Of a stretch of 64,000 nt of DNA, positions 23,989 to 37,080 are shown in pieces (positions within the stretch are counted from its first letter, which is position 1; each line of letters opens with the position of its first letter). Source of the DNA: Cunninghamia lanceolata (lineage: Eukaryota; Streptophyta; Pinopsida; Cupressales; Cupressaceae); contig BSBN01000829.1 of assembly GCA_027924645.1 (NCBI GenBank), forward strand, positions 3,410,001 to 3,474,000. The letters are read 5' to 3'. Made by a program: the position numbers and the translations under genes. The notes below the pieces were generated by a model. The model did not search any database and was not told the DNA's origin. It saw nothing but the letters and a program-made list of their open reading frames with translations.

Positions 23989-25259
23989 AACTAATCCATA
24001 CAACGTAGTCGATGAGGCTGCCAGATTGATTTATTATTCATCCTTAGATCCTTTGACATCCATGTTCATTAGGAGAGCACATCCTACTATCACAACATTA
24101 GCAGGTGCTTTTGAAGAAGCTATCAAAGTCAATCAATAGTTAATACTAGGGACAACACCTAACTTCAGGTATCCTGCATATCCTGTTCAACCATAAACCA
24201 ATGGAGTTTCGATGCCTCTGGCTATAATGCCTAGTTCGTCATAAGTGCCTCCACATAGAATCATGCCTCCTCTAAATGGAAATGGCCAAATGATACCTCA
24301 TCCTGGATATGCACCCCAACATGCTACACAAAATAATAACAATGGTAGTTCATTCTTCTAGCCTCAACAAGATAATGTAGTTGCCAAAGTGCAGGAACAA
24401 AACGATGATATCAAAGAGATATCCGCACAACTGAGAAAATAAACCACTGAGATCACACACATGAGAAGTCAAGACTTTTATTCTCAGTCAAATCAAAACA
24501 GAGGAAATGGAAACAACAATTAGAGGTCTGGATATCTTGATAGGGGATACAATAATGATAGAGATTTCAACAATAATAATAAAGGGCCCCTAAGCTACCT
24601 AGAGTATGGAACACCTGGCCTAGCAATGGTTCATTACCTTCACCATTAGACAACCAGCCTCCTGTTGAACCTAAGAAGACAACTAGAGTCAATTTAGTAG
24701 AAGCCGCACTCACAACTTGGTGCAGGATGCATAATACCAATACACATGCTGAGCTTGATTGTCATCAATTTAAAATAGCAGCTAACATATTCCAAGCTGA
24801 AGAGTCAAATACTACAGGAGATCCACCTTTTCCTGAATGTAATGAAATTATTCCCCTAGGATATGAGTCAGCACTTGAAAGTTCTAACAATTACCAGCAT
24901 CATCAGGTGATTTCAACACACGAGAACTATACCTTGGCTTGTGAGGAATCTGCCTTAGCATTTGAAATGAACTATGTGTTCCCTTTTGAGGATGAAAATG
25001 AACCTAAACAAGAAGCTGAAGAAGTCCATGCTTACCAATAGCAATATCAGGGTAGACATAATTATAGCTTGAGGAGTAATCCTAACCGTCCTACTGGTCC
25101 ATTGACCATATCTATTCCTCCAAACAACTTTAATACACTTCCTGACCCCAAGGCTAGCAATAACCCCAGGGCAACTAAGGTGAATACATAATATTTCACA
25201 CCATAGACCACAGTAGAAAAAGCCATAGGCTAGTTACCACAATTAGACAATTTAGTCAC
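23989..25259 (+). pseudogene. gag: H1 gag, C-terminal part with zinc knuckle
   Basis: Begins in mid-gag directly after the G LTR. The segment up to 24139 (LIYYSSLDPLTSMF, ending in a TAG) matches the second half of the H2 gag core (YYAALDPLTTMF at 55255-55290). A Pro/Asn/Gln-rich linker follows with several TAG and TAA codons at glutamine positions, then a frameshift near 24600. A zinc knuckle WCRMHNTNTHAELDC (C-x2-H-x4-H-x4-C) lies near 24718-24765, then an acidic stretch to about 25040. The frame is cut at 25259 by insertion E and resumes at 33211. Confidence 0.8.
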
Positions 25260-26517
25260 TGTTTAGGGTAAAATTGGATTTTATTAATCTTTTGTTGTTT
25301 AGATGTTAAAATCCACCTCTCTACTAAACATTGAAGGATCTGGGGTTGAGTGGCGAGCACTATCATACCCTAGAGTCACTGTCAGTTGTAGGGAAACTTG
25401 AATTAGGGAATTAATTATCAATTTTTCCTTCTCTTATGTCTAATTGACCATTAAAACCCTAATTATGCAAATATGACAACAAATTAATGAATTACGGAAA
25501 AAGCTATTGCAGACGGGAGTAAAATACCAAATTACAGAATACCTATTTTCGGGGTTCCGAAGCAAAATAGTCGGGGACACTGGAGTGGGCACCCAAGTCC
25601 AAGGTACTTGCTTTTTCAAGGAATCTAGACCTCCTTCGGATACTGATCAGCCCTATAACTTTTATTTTTTGAAATCTATCTATGGAGGACACTGGAGCGA
25701 GTGCCCTAGTCTTGGAGAGCTCATTTGTCTAACTTTTCTTTAGATCCTGAATCCCTGATACCTTCCAAGCTTTCTTGCAACTCCACTTTTTCTAGATGCG
25801 ACACCTGTAACCTGCAATCACAAGACTTGGTTTGGGGGTTGTTGTGTTTAGAGGCTTGCCTCAGTCAAACCCCAGAGGACACTTAAGTCTCCGAACACCA
25901 TTGTCAGATAAAGAGGGCATGCCCTTGTGAGGCAGATGCTAAAAACCAAAGGAATCAATGATGAAAACACAATGATATGTCACCTTGTAGTGAAGCTCTC
26001 ATGGAGGAAGATGCTCTTCATGCCATGAGGAGATTGATGCTCAAATCTGTAAATATAAACACACAAAACATACAAGTATGCTCCTGCAACACAATAGAAG
26101 ACCTTGAATCACCTTGAGAACACAATAGCTTGCTAGTAATCATCTAATAATGCTCTAGTTTACAAATGAATGCCTAAGCTTGCTTATATATGCATATACA
26201 AGCACTCCCACTAAGATATTTAAAATTCAAACTTATCGTGTCGACAAAGGGACCTAATAACAGTCACTAACCGACACCCAGAAATTGGGGCTGACCCAAA
26301 ATAGGGAAGGACTAGAGCATAGGCACCCAAGTCCTTCACCTATTTTGGGTAGGGTATAACTCAAGGGGTCCACCTAGGTGCTATTTACCAAGGAACCTAG
26401 TTCTCATTCCATTGGGATGCCAAAATATGAACTAAAATGTCCTAAATGCACACAAAAGACCCAAGAGCTAAACCTTATGAGGGAAAAGCCCCCAAGGGGA
26501 TATTTCCTGACGTTACA
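25260..26517 (-). repeat. 3' LTR of element E
   Basis: Plus-strand ends TGTTTAGGG and GACGTTACA. As the element it starts TGTAACGTC and ends CCTAAACA. It contains CCAAGTCC.AGGTAC and TCAGTCAAACCCC.GA.GGACACTTAAGTC blocks that are conserved with the other copy. Confidence 0.9.
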
Positions 26518-28779
26518 TTTAGCCCCCACTTTAATGTATGTATAAATGCAAGGCCAATATATGCATTAAAGTAAGGTCACAAACACAACAGACACACCAA
26601 GCAAGAAGAAGACACGCCAATCACATAGAAAAGAGTAACAGGCACGCAAAACACAGAGAAGATAGTTATAGTCACGTAGAACACAGAGCAGACAGTTAAT
26701 GCATGGAAGACACATTAATGCATGGAAGAAAGAAATGATATCTTTTCTTTTCTTTTTCTCATATATATGTGAAATGCAAATGCAAGTACTGGAAAGTAAA
26801 CAAACCTCCCACAATGTAGGAAGCACTACTAAAAGGTACTAGTCTCCACATATGGGGTAACACACGTGCAATACATGCAAAACCTCCCAAAATGTAGGAA
26901 GCACTACTCGAAGGCGCTGGTCTCTGCATATGGGGCAACAAATACGCCATACAAAACAAGCATGCCAAAACACACACACTTGAAGACACGGAGAAAACAT
27001 GGTAGACAAGCGATGGTGTGTTCCCTATTTCTAGGCTCATCACCATCTCAGGCACATTACAGGCACACACTGACAATTAGGCTTCACCACAGCAATAGCT
27101 AGAGACACGCTTAAGGGTTGAGTTAGTCACAAAACCGCTCCCTGCCTCCGCAAAGGACTTTTGAAAATGATAGGATGATGCAATCTACTCTGAGAAATAC
27201 ACCATCCTTGCCTCCGCAGAGGGCTTAAGAAAAAGGATATGCTCGATATCCCGCCTCCATAGAGGGCTTACATGTTTGATTGATTAATTGCAACAAACTT
27301 AGGATGCATGATGCACTACTTTGGGGCACAATTGTATGCATCTGAGGTCAAACACATTGCTAACATCTATAACAGATAGCTTACCTTATATGCCCCCACC
27401 TTAAGGTGGTTGATATCAGTTATTGATATCAAGCACGTTAAGGTAGGAAGAAAAGACACGAGGGAACACTGACTTTCACAAAGCCCATGCCCCCTAGAGG
27501 TGACATGTACTTTATGATCACCAAATGTTCCCAGAAACACATCCCTGCAAGAAACATGTTAGTGCCTACACCATCATGATAAACAACAACATCAATGCAT
27601 ATTATTAACCATGCAAAGAGCTAAGGTTATACAATGAATTCAGAGTTCAATGATAACCATAGGGCTATATCACAAAGCTCTCTGAATCGAGTACCCCCAA
27701 GGATAGATTTAGAGGCAAACAAAGGTGCATAGAGTAGCAGTATTGTTAAGGTTTGTAAATGCGATAGAAACATCATAAAATTCACTATGCGGAAAGTACG
27801 AGTGCTTCCACTAGCCAAGCATCAGATAAGATATACAACCCCATCATCATATTAGGAACCAAGTCCATTTTTTTATTTCTCTCAAAAAGGAGACTAGGTC
27901 CGCATCAGTATAAATGTTTGTCGTCATCCGCCTGCTAGATAGAAATACTAGAGGAAGGGAAACAATAAATAAGAGAGGAGAAACAAGTGTCTTAAGGACA
28001 GTCACGTAGGATGGTGCCCCCAAGTCACAAGCCATAACTCTATGTCCATCAAACACAAAACACAACAATGAAATCAGAGAGAGAGGCAATATAGAAGAAT
28101 GATGATACAAATAGAAGAAGGTCACAACAGAGGTAGTCTCCTGGTATCCTGAACCTTACAGGAGAATCTTAGTTCATCCCAGGAGGTCTAAACAACATAT
28201 AACACATCATGGGGGAAGCACATCATGAGAGATAAAGGGTTAGAGATACTTACCTGTAGGGTCTTCATATTATATGTTGGAGTTCGCGAACCTCTGGGAG
28301 AGGTATTTGATCATATTTGTTGTAAAATTTGAGTGGTTCTTATGAAAGTCTTGTTTGTTATTATATGATGATTGTTCTTTAAATCCTTGTTTAAATGAGG
28401 CTTTTTGTTGCTTATAAGGGGGAGAACCACTATTGATTGTCATCTTGTTCTTTTTTTATTTTTTGCAAGTTTTCGTTGGTAAATCTTTCAAGAACAGTAG
28501 CAGGATTCATCATGTACCATCTTGCTTGTCTGTATCGGTTGTTGTTCTTTCTTTTCAAAGGTATTTTGATTATCTCTTGATTCATATCAGGATAATGGAG
28601 GAGGAACCTCAACATAAATTCCATTTCTTCATGGACGAGGTGGGCTATCCATTAGTTTCTTATCCACTTCAATCATTCCCACGAAACTATCATAGTCCAA
28701 GTAATCATCCTCGTTTACTTCCACTAAATCTTGTTCCACCATATTATTTTCTATATGCTTAGGAAAAGGATTAGTGAAG
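26518..28779 (-). other. Non-coding 3' part of E, with polypurine tract
   Basis: Minus-strand AAAGTGGGGGCTAAA (26518-26532) abuts the 3' LTR and fits a polypurine tract. The other 2.2 kb have no pol motif on either strand. Two 35-50-bp stretches with AATGTAGGAAGCACTACT (26812-26835 and 26891-26910) are repeated, as are CCTCCGCAGAGGGCTTA-like stretches (27144-27270). Small ORFs look random. Confidence 0.65.
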
Positions 28780-30588
28780 ATTTGTAAATTCTAATTCGGT
28801 AGAGCAACTGACTTATTTCCATTATCATTCACACCTGATACCTGGATGACATTCGAATCAATAAGGTTTTGTATCTCATGTTTAAGACGCATACATTGTT
28901 CAGTGTCATGTCCTTGCATCTGATGATAATGACAAAAGGCATTAGCAATGAAGTAAGGTCCTTATTTACTAGGATCAATAGGCTTGATCGGGGGAAGCTT
29001 CAAAATGTTATTACTCACAACTTGATTCATGATAGAATGATAGGACTCAGATATCAGAGTAAACTTCCTCGGTTGATACAATTGTTTCTTTGGATTGTTT
29101 ATAGCAGAAACATTTGTATTTGGTCCATTGATCTTGATGAAACCTCTGTTATTGTTCCTTTTAAAGTTGTTTTGCAATGATCCACCCATGGATTGACTAA
29201 CTTGAGCTGATGAGTTTTGGTTTTCATACTGACTAGACAAAAGTTGATAATCATGAAGGGCGGTGCATAAATGTTGAAAGGAGTTATATTTCATCAAGAG
29301 AATCTTATCACAAATATTAGGTTGTAAATTTGTAGTAAATATCTTTTGAACATCCTCATCTTTCATTTGATACTGAATCTGCACATAAAGGCCTTGATAC
29401 CGACTAATGAATTCAGTCAATTTTTCTTTTGAACCTTGTTTGCATTGAACCAAATCGATAAGAGTGACTTGGGGTCTGATGTTTGCTTGAAAATGTTGTA
29501 AAAATTGATCAATCAACAGTGAAAAGGAGTGAATTGAATTCTGAGGCAAAGAACAAAACCATTCTAAAGCAGTATCTTTGAGAGATCACAAAAAATGTTT
29601 TGCTAACAAATCCTCTTCAAAATAGAAATCACTACACATAGTTGTAAATGCTACCACATGGATATTAGGATCTCCTTTTCCACCATATTTTTCAAAGTGA
29701 GGAGTCTCAAACCTCTCAGGCATAGGGGTTCTCAAAATTGCATATGATAAAAGGGTTATGGGCAGGATATGTTTGTAGACTAGGCTGCGAAGAGTTTGTC
29801 AAATTTGTTACCTTTTGTTGCCAAGTAGTCATGCCCTGTAAAAGTTGGTTTAAGATGGCATCATTTGGAGATGCAGTTTGTTGTGAGGAATTGGAACCAA
29901 AGTGAGGAGGTGAATGAGCTTGAGATATGATAGGTAGAGGCTAGGAATAGGTCAATAATTGTTGGACATATTGGTAGGTGGAGGATGGTTGCGAATAGGT
30001 AATAGGTTGTTGGAAATGAGTGGAATAGATAGGAGGTTGAGAACAATTATTCATAGAAGATGTCCCTTTAGAAATCAAATTATGATAATTAAATCCCACA
30101 GCTTTATAATTTGTTCCATTAGATACTCCAATACCAGTGGTAGCATTACTACAAGCATTCGCATTAGTTTTTAAGATCATTGATGTAAAAGTAGATATTC
30201 CCGTAGTTAGTAGAGGTGCCTAAACTTGTGTATGAGATGGTGATAGAGTGTTCTTTATCACTTGTGCATATTTGGTCACTGGGATAATGTTAGTTTGCAT
30301 GATATGTGTTAGACCATGAAGTGCATTAACACCATCTTGTCCTTCTTTTATCAATTCTCTTATATTATGAATTGTGGGAATGACTTCTTCAGCTATTCTC
30401 TCAGTTTCCATAAATGATTGAAATTTGGCTAACTCTTTATCCAATTTTTCTATTTGCTCATCTAATACATATCCTGTTGCCTCAATGGTATCATCAACAT
30501 CATGAAAAGTTTGTTCTTCCATTGTACTTGTAATAGGTGGAATGTCTTGTAACGTTTGGGTTTCTCCTTTTGTAAAGAAGGTGTTCAA
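28780..30588 (-). pseudogene. gag: gag of element E
   Basis: Read on the minus strand. An N-terminal segment (30588-30220) has a coiled-coil-like run rich in Glu, Lys and Ile, followed by a Ser/Gln/Tyr-rich linker. The gag core lies at about 29730-29300 (FEKYGGKGDPNIH, ALEWFCSLP, FISRYQGLY), with an in-frame TGA at about 29589. A CHHC zinc knuckle, FCHYHQMQGHDTEQC, is at about 28895-28945. The layout is that of a Tat-type gag of normal length, broken by at least three stops. No protease active-site motif follows, and the open frame decays after about 28780. Confidence 0.8.
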
Positions 30589-31951
30589 AGTACCAACTTC
30601 TTCAAGAGCACTAGATCCCTTGTGTCTTATGCTTATTCTTAAAGGAATATTTCTATTAGGGCATCAGGTTATTAAACTCATGCAGAAATATACTCACACT
30701 CAACACACTCTTGATGCAAATTTAAGATAATGCCAAGTCTATTATAGTGAAAATATGTCAAAACAGGCACTATTTTCACCAAAATTCAATGCAAGAGAGC
30801 ATAACAAAGGGTGTTGTGAGGAAAATGATGATGGACAGAAAATAATATCAGAAATAACAGCCACTTGGTGCTAAAATATCCAACACAACATGCTTTTAGT
30901 GTCACATAAGGTAAAACCCTAGTGAAAATATAGCAAAAATAGGCTATTTTCACGGTTTTTCAACTCCAAGACCTAGCGAAAGAGGTGTTGTAAGAAATTT
31001 TAGGAGGGAAAGAAAATAATATCAAAAAATATAAATCACCTCAATCCATAAAACTAATCACAACACACATGGAGTGCAAACTAGGTCAAACCCTAGGGCA
31101 AAAATAGCCAAAATGTGTAGTTTTTTGCCAAAATTTCACTACAAGAGCCCGTTAAGAGGGTGTTGTGAAGGATTTTATGAGGGGAAGAAAATTATTACCC
31201 TGATAACATTAAATTAATGCAAAAATATCTTCCACAACACACCTATGGTGCAAGTTTATGAAGTCGATAAGGCCAAAATTAGTGAAAATCGTTGTTTTTG
31301 AAGCCCTAGGTTTGAGATTTTGGAACAAAATGCTATGATAATGGTTTGAAGTCTGATTTTTTATGGAAGTTACATAATTTCAGATCTTAAAATGATTTTC
31401 AAGCTTAATCATGCAAAATTCCCATGTAAATTTAATGAAAATGCACCAAAATTGCTAGTTTTTGTTGAAATTTTCAATGCAAAAATGCAAATAATTTAAA
31501 TTTAAATACAAATTCACACTAAAATGCTAGACTAAAGCCAAATGCAAATTTAAATGAGCCTCTAAAATTAGTAAAAAAATCTGATAAGAGATTTTTTCTA
31601 CAAACCCTAGATTTTGGAATTACTAGGTTATATAAAATTGACAAAATTTCCACAAAACCCTAGCAATTAAATGATGAAAATGCAAAGAAAGATTTTGAAT
31701 TTTTGTATTTTTCTATAGTTTATATCAGATCTGATGCAAAAATCATGAATTAGGAAAATTTAGGAGGAACTAACACAATTTAGTAAGCCCAACAATGTAA
31801 TTTTTTTTGTATTTTTCCAATTTTTCAATTTTTTTGAAATTTTCTCAATGCAATAAAGTAAATGCCTATATGAATGAATGAAATCACACCAAATCTGTAG
31901 ACAAACACTCATCAAGTTGTAATTTAAGTTCAAAACACAAGTTCACCAAAA
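30589..31951 (-). other. 5' leader of E with 175-bp tandem repeats and primer site
   Basis: Four tandem units of about 175-185 bp start near 30747, 30922, 31098 and 31282. Three contain a hairpin of eight to nine base pairs (30747-30779, 30922-30953, 31097-31129). The minus-strand TGGTGAACTTGTGTTTTG (31931-31948), next to the 5' LTR, is the likely primer-binding site. Confidence 0.7.
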
Positions 31952-33210
31952 TGTTTAGGGTAAAATTAGATTTTGTTAATCTTTTGTTTTTTAGATGTTA
32001 AAATCTGCCTCTCCACTGAACATTGAAGGATCTAGGGTTGAGTGGTGAGCACTATCATACCCTAGAGTCACTTTTAGATGTAGAGAAACTTGGATTAGGG
32101 AATTAATTATCAAATTTTCCTTCTCTTATGTCTAATTGACCATTAAAACCCTAATTATGCAAATACGACAACAAATTAATGAATTACAGAAAAAGCTCTT
32201 GCAGACGGGAGTAAAATACCAAAGTACAGAATACATGTTCTCAGGGTTCCGAAGTGGAACAGTCAGAGACACTGGAGTGGGTACCCAAGTCCAAGGTACC
32301 TACTTTTTCAAGGAATCTGGACATCCTTCAGATACTGATCAGCCCTATAACTTATGTTTTCCAAAATCTATCTATGGAGGACATTGGAGTGAGTGCCCTA
32401 GTCCTAGAAGTGCTCTTTTGTCTAACTTTTTAAGATCATGAATCCCTGATGCCTTCTAAGATTTCCTGCAACTCCACTTTTTTTGGATGCGACACCTGTA
32501 ACCTACAATCACAAGGCTTGGTTTGGGGGTTGTGGTGTTTAGAGGCTTGCCTCAGTCAAACCCCGAAGGACACTTAAGTCTCCGAACACAATTGTCAGAT
32601 AAAGAGGGCATGCCCTTGTGAGGCAAAGAGAAAAAACCAAAGGAATCAATGATGAAAACACAATGATATGTCACCTTGTAGTGAAGCTCTCATGGAGGAA
32701 GATGATCTTCCTTCCATGAGGAGATTGATGCTCAAATTTGCAAATATCAGCAGACAAAACATACAAGTCTGCTCTTGCAACACAATAGAAGACCTTGAAT
32801 CACCTTGAGAACACAATAGCTTGCTAGTAATCATCTAATAATGCTCTAGTTTATAAATGAATGCCTAAGCATGCTTATATATGCATCTACAAGCACTCCC
32901 GCCAAGATATTTGAAATTCAAACTTACCGTGTTGGCAAAGGGACCTAATAACGGTCACTAACTGACACCCAGAAATTGGGGCTGCCCCAAAATAGGGCAG
33001 GACTAGGGTGTGGGCGCCCAAGTCCTACCCCCCTATTTTGGGTAGGGTACATCTCAAGGGGTCCACCTAGGCCCTATTTGCCAAGGAACCTAGGTCTCAT
33101 TCCATTGGGATGCCAAAGTATGAACTAAAATGTCCTAAATGCACACAAAAGACCCAGGAGCTAAACCTTATGAGGGAAAAGCCCCCAAGGGGACATTTTT
33201 TGATGCTACA
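31952..33210 (-). repeat. 5' LTR of element E
   Basis: Plus-strand ends TGTTTAGGG and GATGCTACA. It matches 25260-26517 along its full length and is followed by the target duplication GTCAC. Confidence 0.9.
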
Positions 33211-33730
33211 GTCACCTACTTGGCTGATGATATGAAGAAGATAAAGATCAACTTGTCTTTGTCAGAATTGCTGAAAACCCCAGTCATCAAGAAAGCTTTC
33301 TTGAAATCATTAGATGAACCTACATCCAAAGAAGAAAATTTGGGTCATAACCCTAACCATATCATGACTAGAGATCCTACACCTAAAGACAATACTTCTA
33401 AACCAAAAGTGCAAGCCACCGTTCATGCAGCCGATACATCACATATGACATTATATAGGGATAGACTTGAATCACCTCCTTTCTTACTCACATTAAGGAT
33501 ATTTGGTAAGAATTGACATAACTGTCTGGTGGATTTAGGTGCCTCAACCAATTTGATGCCATTATCTATATGCAATGTACTAGGTCTACATCCTGCCAAG
33601 TCAATGAAGAAAGTGACACAATTCGAGAAATCATAAGTAAGTGTAGTAGGAGAATTAACTCACATACACATGTAGCTTACATTCGACCCCAGAGTACAAT
33701 ACTACATAGATATCTAGGTAGTGGAAATAT
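33211..33730 (+). pseudogene. H1 protease region
   Basis: Continues the H1 frame after E. It matches H2 56579-57060: TYLADDMKKIKINLSLSELL, then the aspartic protease. The active site reads NCLVDLGASTNLMP, so the Ser of the family's D-S-G (present in H2) is Leu here, which should abolish activity. An in-frame TGA stands at 33515 before the active site. The sequence stops at 33730 inside the conserved VVDI block, where C2 is inserted. Confidence 0.8.
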
Positions 33731-35225
33731 TGTTGAAATACACAAGAGAATTGAGAGGGGCGGTGAATCAATTGTCTCAAAAACTTTGACTACTTATGAA
33801 TATCAACACATCAAATGTTTGATCACTGTTATTAAGATTTAACCATGAAAGCATGAAATAAGAAGCTCAACACAATAACACATTCAACACATGAGACACC
33901 AGAGTTTTTACGTGGAAAACCCTATAAGGGAAAAACTGCGGTGGGTGTTAGCGCACAAAAATAAATGTTATACCAAAAAATAGAGGCTCACTACCCAAAA
34001 TGCTCACTATAAATGTTGGGGCTCACTACCAAGGGGTGGCTTATTGCCACGAGTTGGTGAACTGATTTGATAGCACCTACTCCATGCCTGAGTTTAGTTC
34101 CATTGAAGCAAAGTATAACTCCTCTACTCTACTCTTCTTACACCTTTTCACTTATCTTCACATTTTTTCACAAGGACACCTTTTTCACAACTTCATTACA
34201 TGTTTTTATACAATTCATCAACCTTGGAATGTGTATCAAGATTGGCATTACATTGATCAACCATTGGAACAATCTCCAAGGTCGGCATTACAAACATACA
34301 TAGAAATAGGTCTGGACCTAAACAAATTTATCTAAGGAAAATATGTATGTGGATCATGTTATGCATTAGCTAAGACTCAAGGGCAATCTTCCACACCACA
34401 ACATGATTCCACAATCTTCAATGCATCTCCGCAAGTAGCGAAAATAACCAGGTCGGCCAAGACTGGTGTTAACACTAAGTCTTCTAAGAACAATCTTCAT
34501 CTATGATCCAAATTTCTCTTTGCGGACCAGTCCAAAGGTAGGAAGACAGTCATGAGACATCAACAAGCACATTGTAATCACCAAGAACATCTGCATAATC
34601 TCTAAACACTTTATCCATAAGATTCTTCAATCAGGAACACTTGACCATAATTGTTATCCACTGTCATATAGAAAGGATCGCTTGCGGACCACCAAATAAT
34701 GAGCCATTGGAGTTGAAGGTACTTATCATCATTACAAACTATATACCAGAACCTCAAACTAAAATACTTAAATGCGGAGGAATGTGGAGTATAATACATT
34801 CTCCTTGTCACCACCAAATATATAGAAAAAGCAATTTTCACTCTGGTGATTATAACTCACTCAAATATTCATACCGTAGGCTCAAAATTGGAACATAGCA
34901 ACTTCAGACATGTCTCTAACTAACTTCCAATCTATAGATAAATATATTCATTCTACAAGAAATGCAGAGCAATCTACTAGACTATTCTGTTGTAAACAAA
35001 GATACTCTTCAATACACTGTTTCTACTGGAGGGGCAAATTTTCTCAAAAGCACTTGGAAATTTAGTATCAGGAATACTTATTCATTATCTCCAACACTTA
35101 TATAAGCCAATGCAAAGCATCTAACTCATTACAAGAAAGCATCAAAATAAGAGCATAGTTGACACAATGACAACACAGATATGTTGACATGAATAACAAC
35201 ATTGGTTAAACACATACTTGCAACA
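33731..35225 (-). repeat. 3' LTR of copia element C2
   Basis: Plus-strand TGTTGAAATACAC...ATACTTGCAACA, with TGTTG/CAACA ends. The polypurine tract AAAGGGGGAGA (minus strand, 35227-35238) follows. The two ORFs near 34067-34335 have LTR counterparts at 40142-40410, so they are repeats and not genes. Confidence 0.88.
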
Positions 35226-35635
35226 ATCTCCCCCTTTATCATTGATGGAAATATATGATGTGAAAAACTATAAATACCATCAGTACAAGATACTCCCCTG
35301 AGTTTTTCACATGATTTCTCTCCCGCTTTGACATCAATGGCAAAGGGCACATACTTGCACTCTATTGCTCTGATCAAACTTAAAATGTTCTTTCATCAAC
35401 ACTGTAACACTTACTTATTTTAATCAGGAACTCATGTCAGTAATATCTACCTACTCCCCCTAAGAGGTAGCTGTCAGGAAATCAATCTAGATCAAAAAAA
35501 TGAGGCTTTGGGCACCACTGGACTGATGCATTTCTATGCATCATAGTTCGGAGCAGGAGGGGTGATAACCCCTAACTTTTTTATGACATACTCAAAGGTT
35601 TCCTTAGGCAAAGGTTTAGTGAAAATATCTACAAT
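35226..35635 (-). other. Non-coding 3' tail of C2 with two purine tracts
   Basis: Between the RNase H end and the LTR: a purine tract at 35227-35238 and a second purine-rich stretch at about 35319-35334, separated by a GTGAAAAACT-containing spacer. C1 has the same arrangement at 27-183. Confidence 0.65.
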
Positions 35636-36334
35636 CTAATCCTTCATGGACACATATTCCATCTTTACTTCATTCTCTGTGACTTTTTCTCTCAAAAAGT
35701 GATATCTTATTGATATATGCTTTGTTCTTGAGTGCATCACTAGATTCTTTGAAATGTTTATAGTAGTTGTATTGTCACAAAATATTGCAATTGGATCTTC
35801 ATACACAATTCTTATGTCCTTCAGAGTCTGCTTCATCCATAACACTTGAGTGCAACAACATTCTACTACAACGTACTCTGCTTCTATAGTAGACAAGGAG
35901 ATTGAATCTTGCTTCTTGCTTAGCCATGAAACCAATATATTACCCAAGAAGAAAACACCTCTACTTGTACTTTTTCTGTCATCAACATCTCTAGCCCAAT
36001 CTATATCTATATAAGAACTGAGAGTTAAATCATTATCCTTTGGACCTCCACTTGTACTTTTCCTGTCATCAACATCTCTGGCCCAATCTGTATCTATATA
36101 AGCACTGAGAGTTAAATCATTATCCTTTGGATACCATAAGCCATGATCTAATGTGCCTTTCAAATACCTCAAGATTCTCTTGACTACCATCACATGTGAC
36201 TCTCTAGGATCTTCTTGAAATCTTGCCACAAGACATACTGCATGCATTATATCAGGTCTGGTTTGAGTTACATAAAGCAATCCTCCAATCATAGATTTGT
36301 ACCTTTTTATGATCAGTCTTAAGTGATTCATCAA
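35636..36334 (-). pseudogene. C2 RNase H domain with internal duplication
   Basis: Copia RNase H following RT: SMIGGLLYVTQTRPDI, YLKGTLDHGLWY, TDWARDVDDRKSTSG, LSTIEAEY and CDN.T are the usual landmarks and hold the acidic active-site residues. A 29-codon (87-bp) segment carrying the first Asp motif (IDTDWA / IDIDWA) is present twice in tandem (35961-36047 and 36048-36134). The duplication keeps the frame, but would probably distort the fold. Confidence 0.85.
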
Positions 36335-37080
36335 TTTTTCTCAACTTATAGCCAGTCACCATGGGAGTATATATTGGTTTGGAATCCTCCATCCCAAACT
36401 TCTTCAACAACTCTTTCACATACTTAGACTAAGAAATGAAGATTCCTTTATCTGATTGAGTAATTTGTGGACCTAGAAAGAAATTCATTTCACCAAACAT
36501 AGACATCTAAAAATCATTTTGCATTTCTCCTACAAATTTTATGCACATACCTTCATTTCCTCCAAAGATAATGTCATCAACAAAGACAACAACAATTAGG
36601 ATTTCATTATCATTGATTTTGAAATAGAGATTGTTGTCAGTAGTGCCTTTACTGAACCCTAATTGCAACAAATACTTCTCTAACCTTGCATACCAGGCTC
36701 TGGGGGCTTGCTTTAGTCCATACAAGGCCTTCTTCAATCTATACACCATGTTATCTTGGTTTGATAATTGAAATCCTTTTGGTTGTTCAATGTAGACCTC
36801 TTCTTCCAACTCACCATTTAAGAATGCAGACTTGACATCCATCTGATACACTTTGAAATCTTTGAATGTTGCAAATGCCAAAAACATTCTTATTGCTTCA
36901 ATCCTTTCCATAGGAGCAAAGGTCTCCTCAAAATCTATCCCTTCAACCTGAGAATATCCTTTGCATACCAATCTTACCTTGTTCCTTATTACATCTCCAT
37001 TCTCATTCATCTTTTTTCTAAAAACCCATTTGGTGCCAATCACATTCTTGTTAGCAGGTCTAGGAACTAGTTCCCAAGTT
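36335..37080 (-). pseudogene. C2 reverse transcriptase
   Basis: RT core at 37043-36507: [52 protein letters not shown] cut into short landmarks, [16 protein letters not shown], and the catalytic [10 protein letters not shown] at about 36560-36590. A frame change or stop follows near 36507, and the connection domain continues to 36335 (MNFFLG, SKYVKELLKKFGM) in disrupted form. It would copy the element RNA in the cytoplasmic particle. Confidence 0.88.

Larger units (their letters stand above)
25260..33210 (-). mobile_element. E: gag-only, non-autonomous LTR retrotransposon
   Basis: LTRs at 25260-26517 and 31952-33210 (1258 and 1259 bp) flank 5.4 kb. A perfect 5-bp target duplication, GTCAC, lies at 25255-25259 and 33211-33215, and joining the flanks restores H1 homology. 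The minus strand holds a primer site, a repeated leader, one gag gene and a polypurine tract, but no protease, RT, RNase H or integrase. It would have needed enzymes from a related Tat-like element. The LTRs differ at roughly 7-8% of sites by eye. Confidence 0.88.

Noticed and set aside
26566..27102. Cys- and Leu-rich ORFs in the 3' part of E
   Set aside because: They overlap one another on both strands, have no known domain and lie in the repeat-containing untranslated part of E.
34067..34335. Two overlapping small ORFs that recur at 40142-40410
   Set aside because: Both copies lie at the same place in the two LTRs of C2, so recurrence reflects LTR identity and not a conserved gene.
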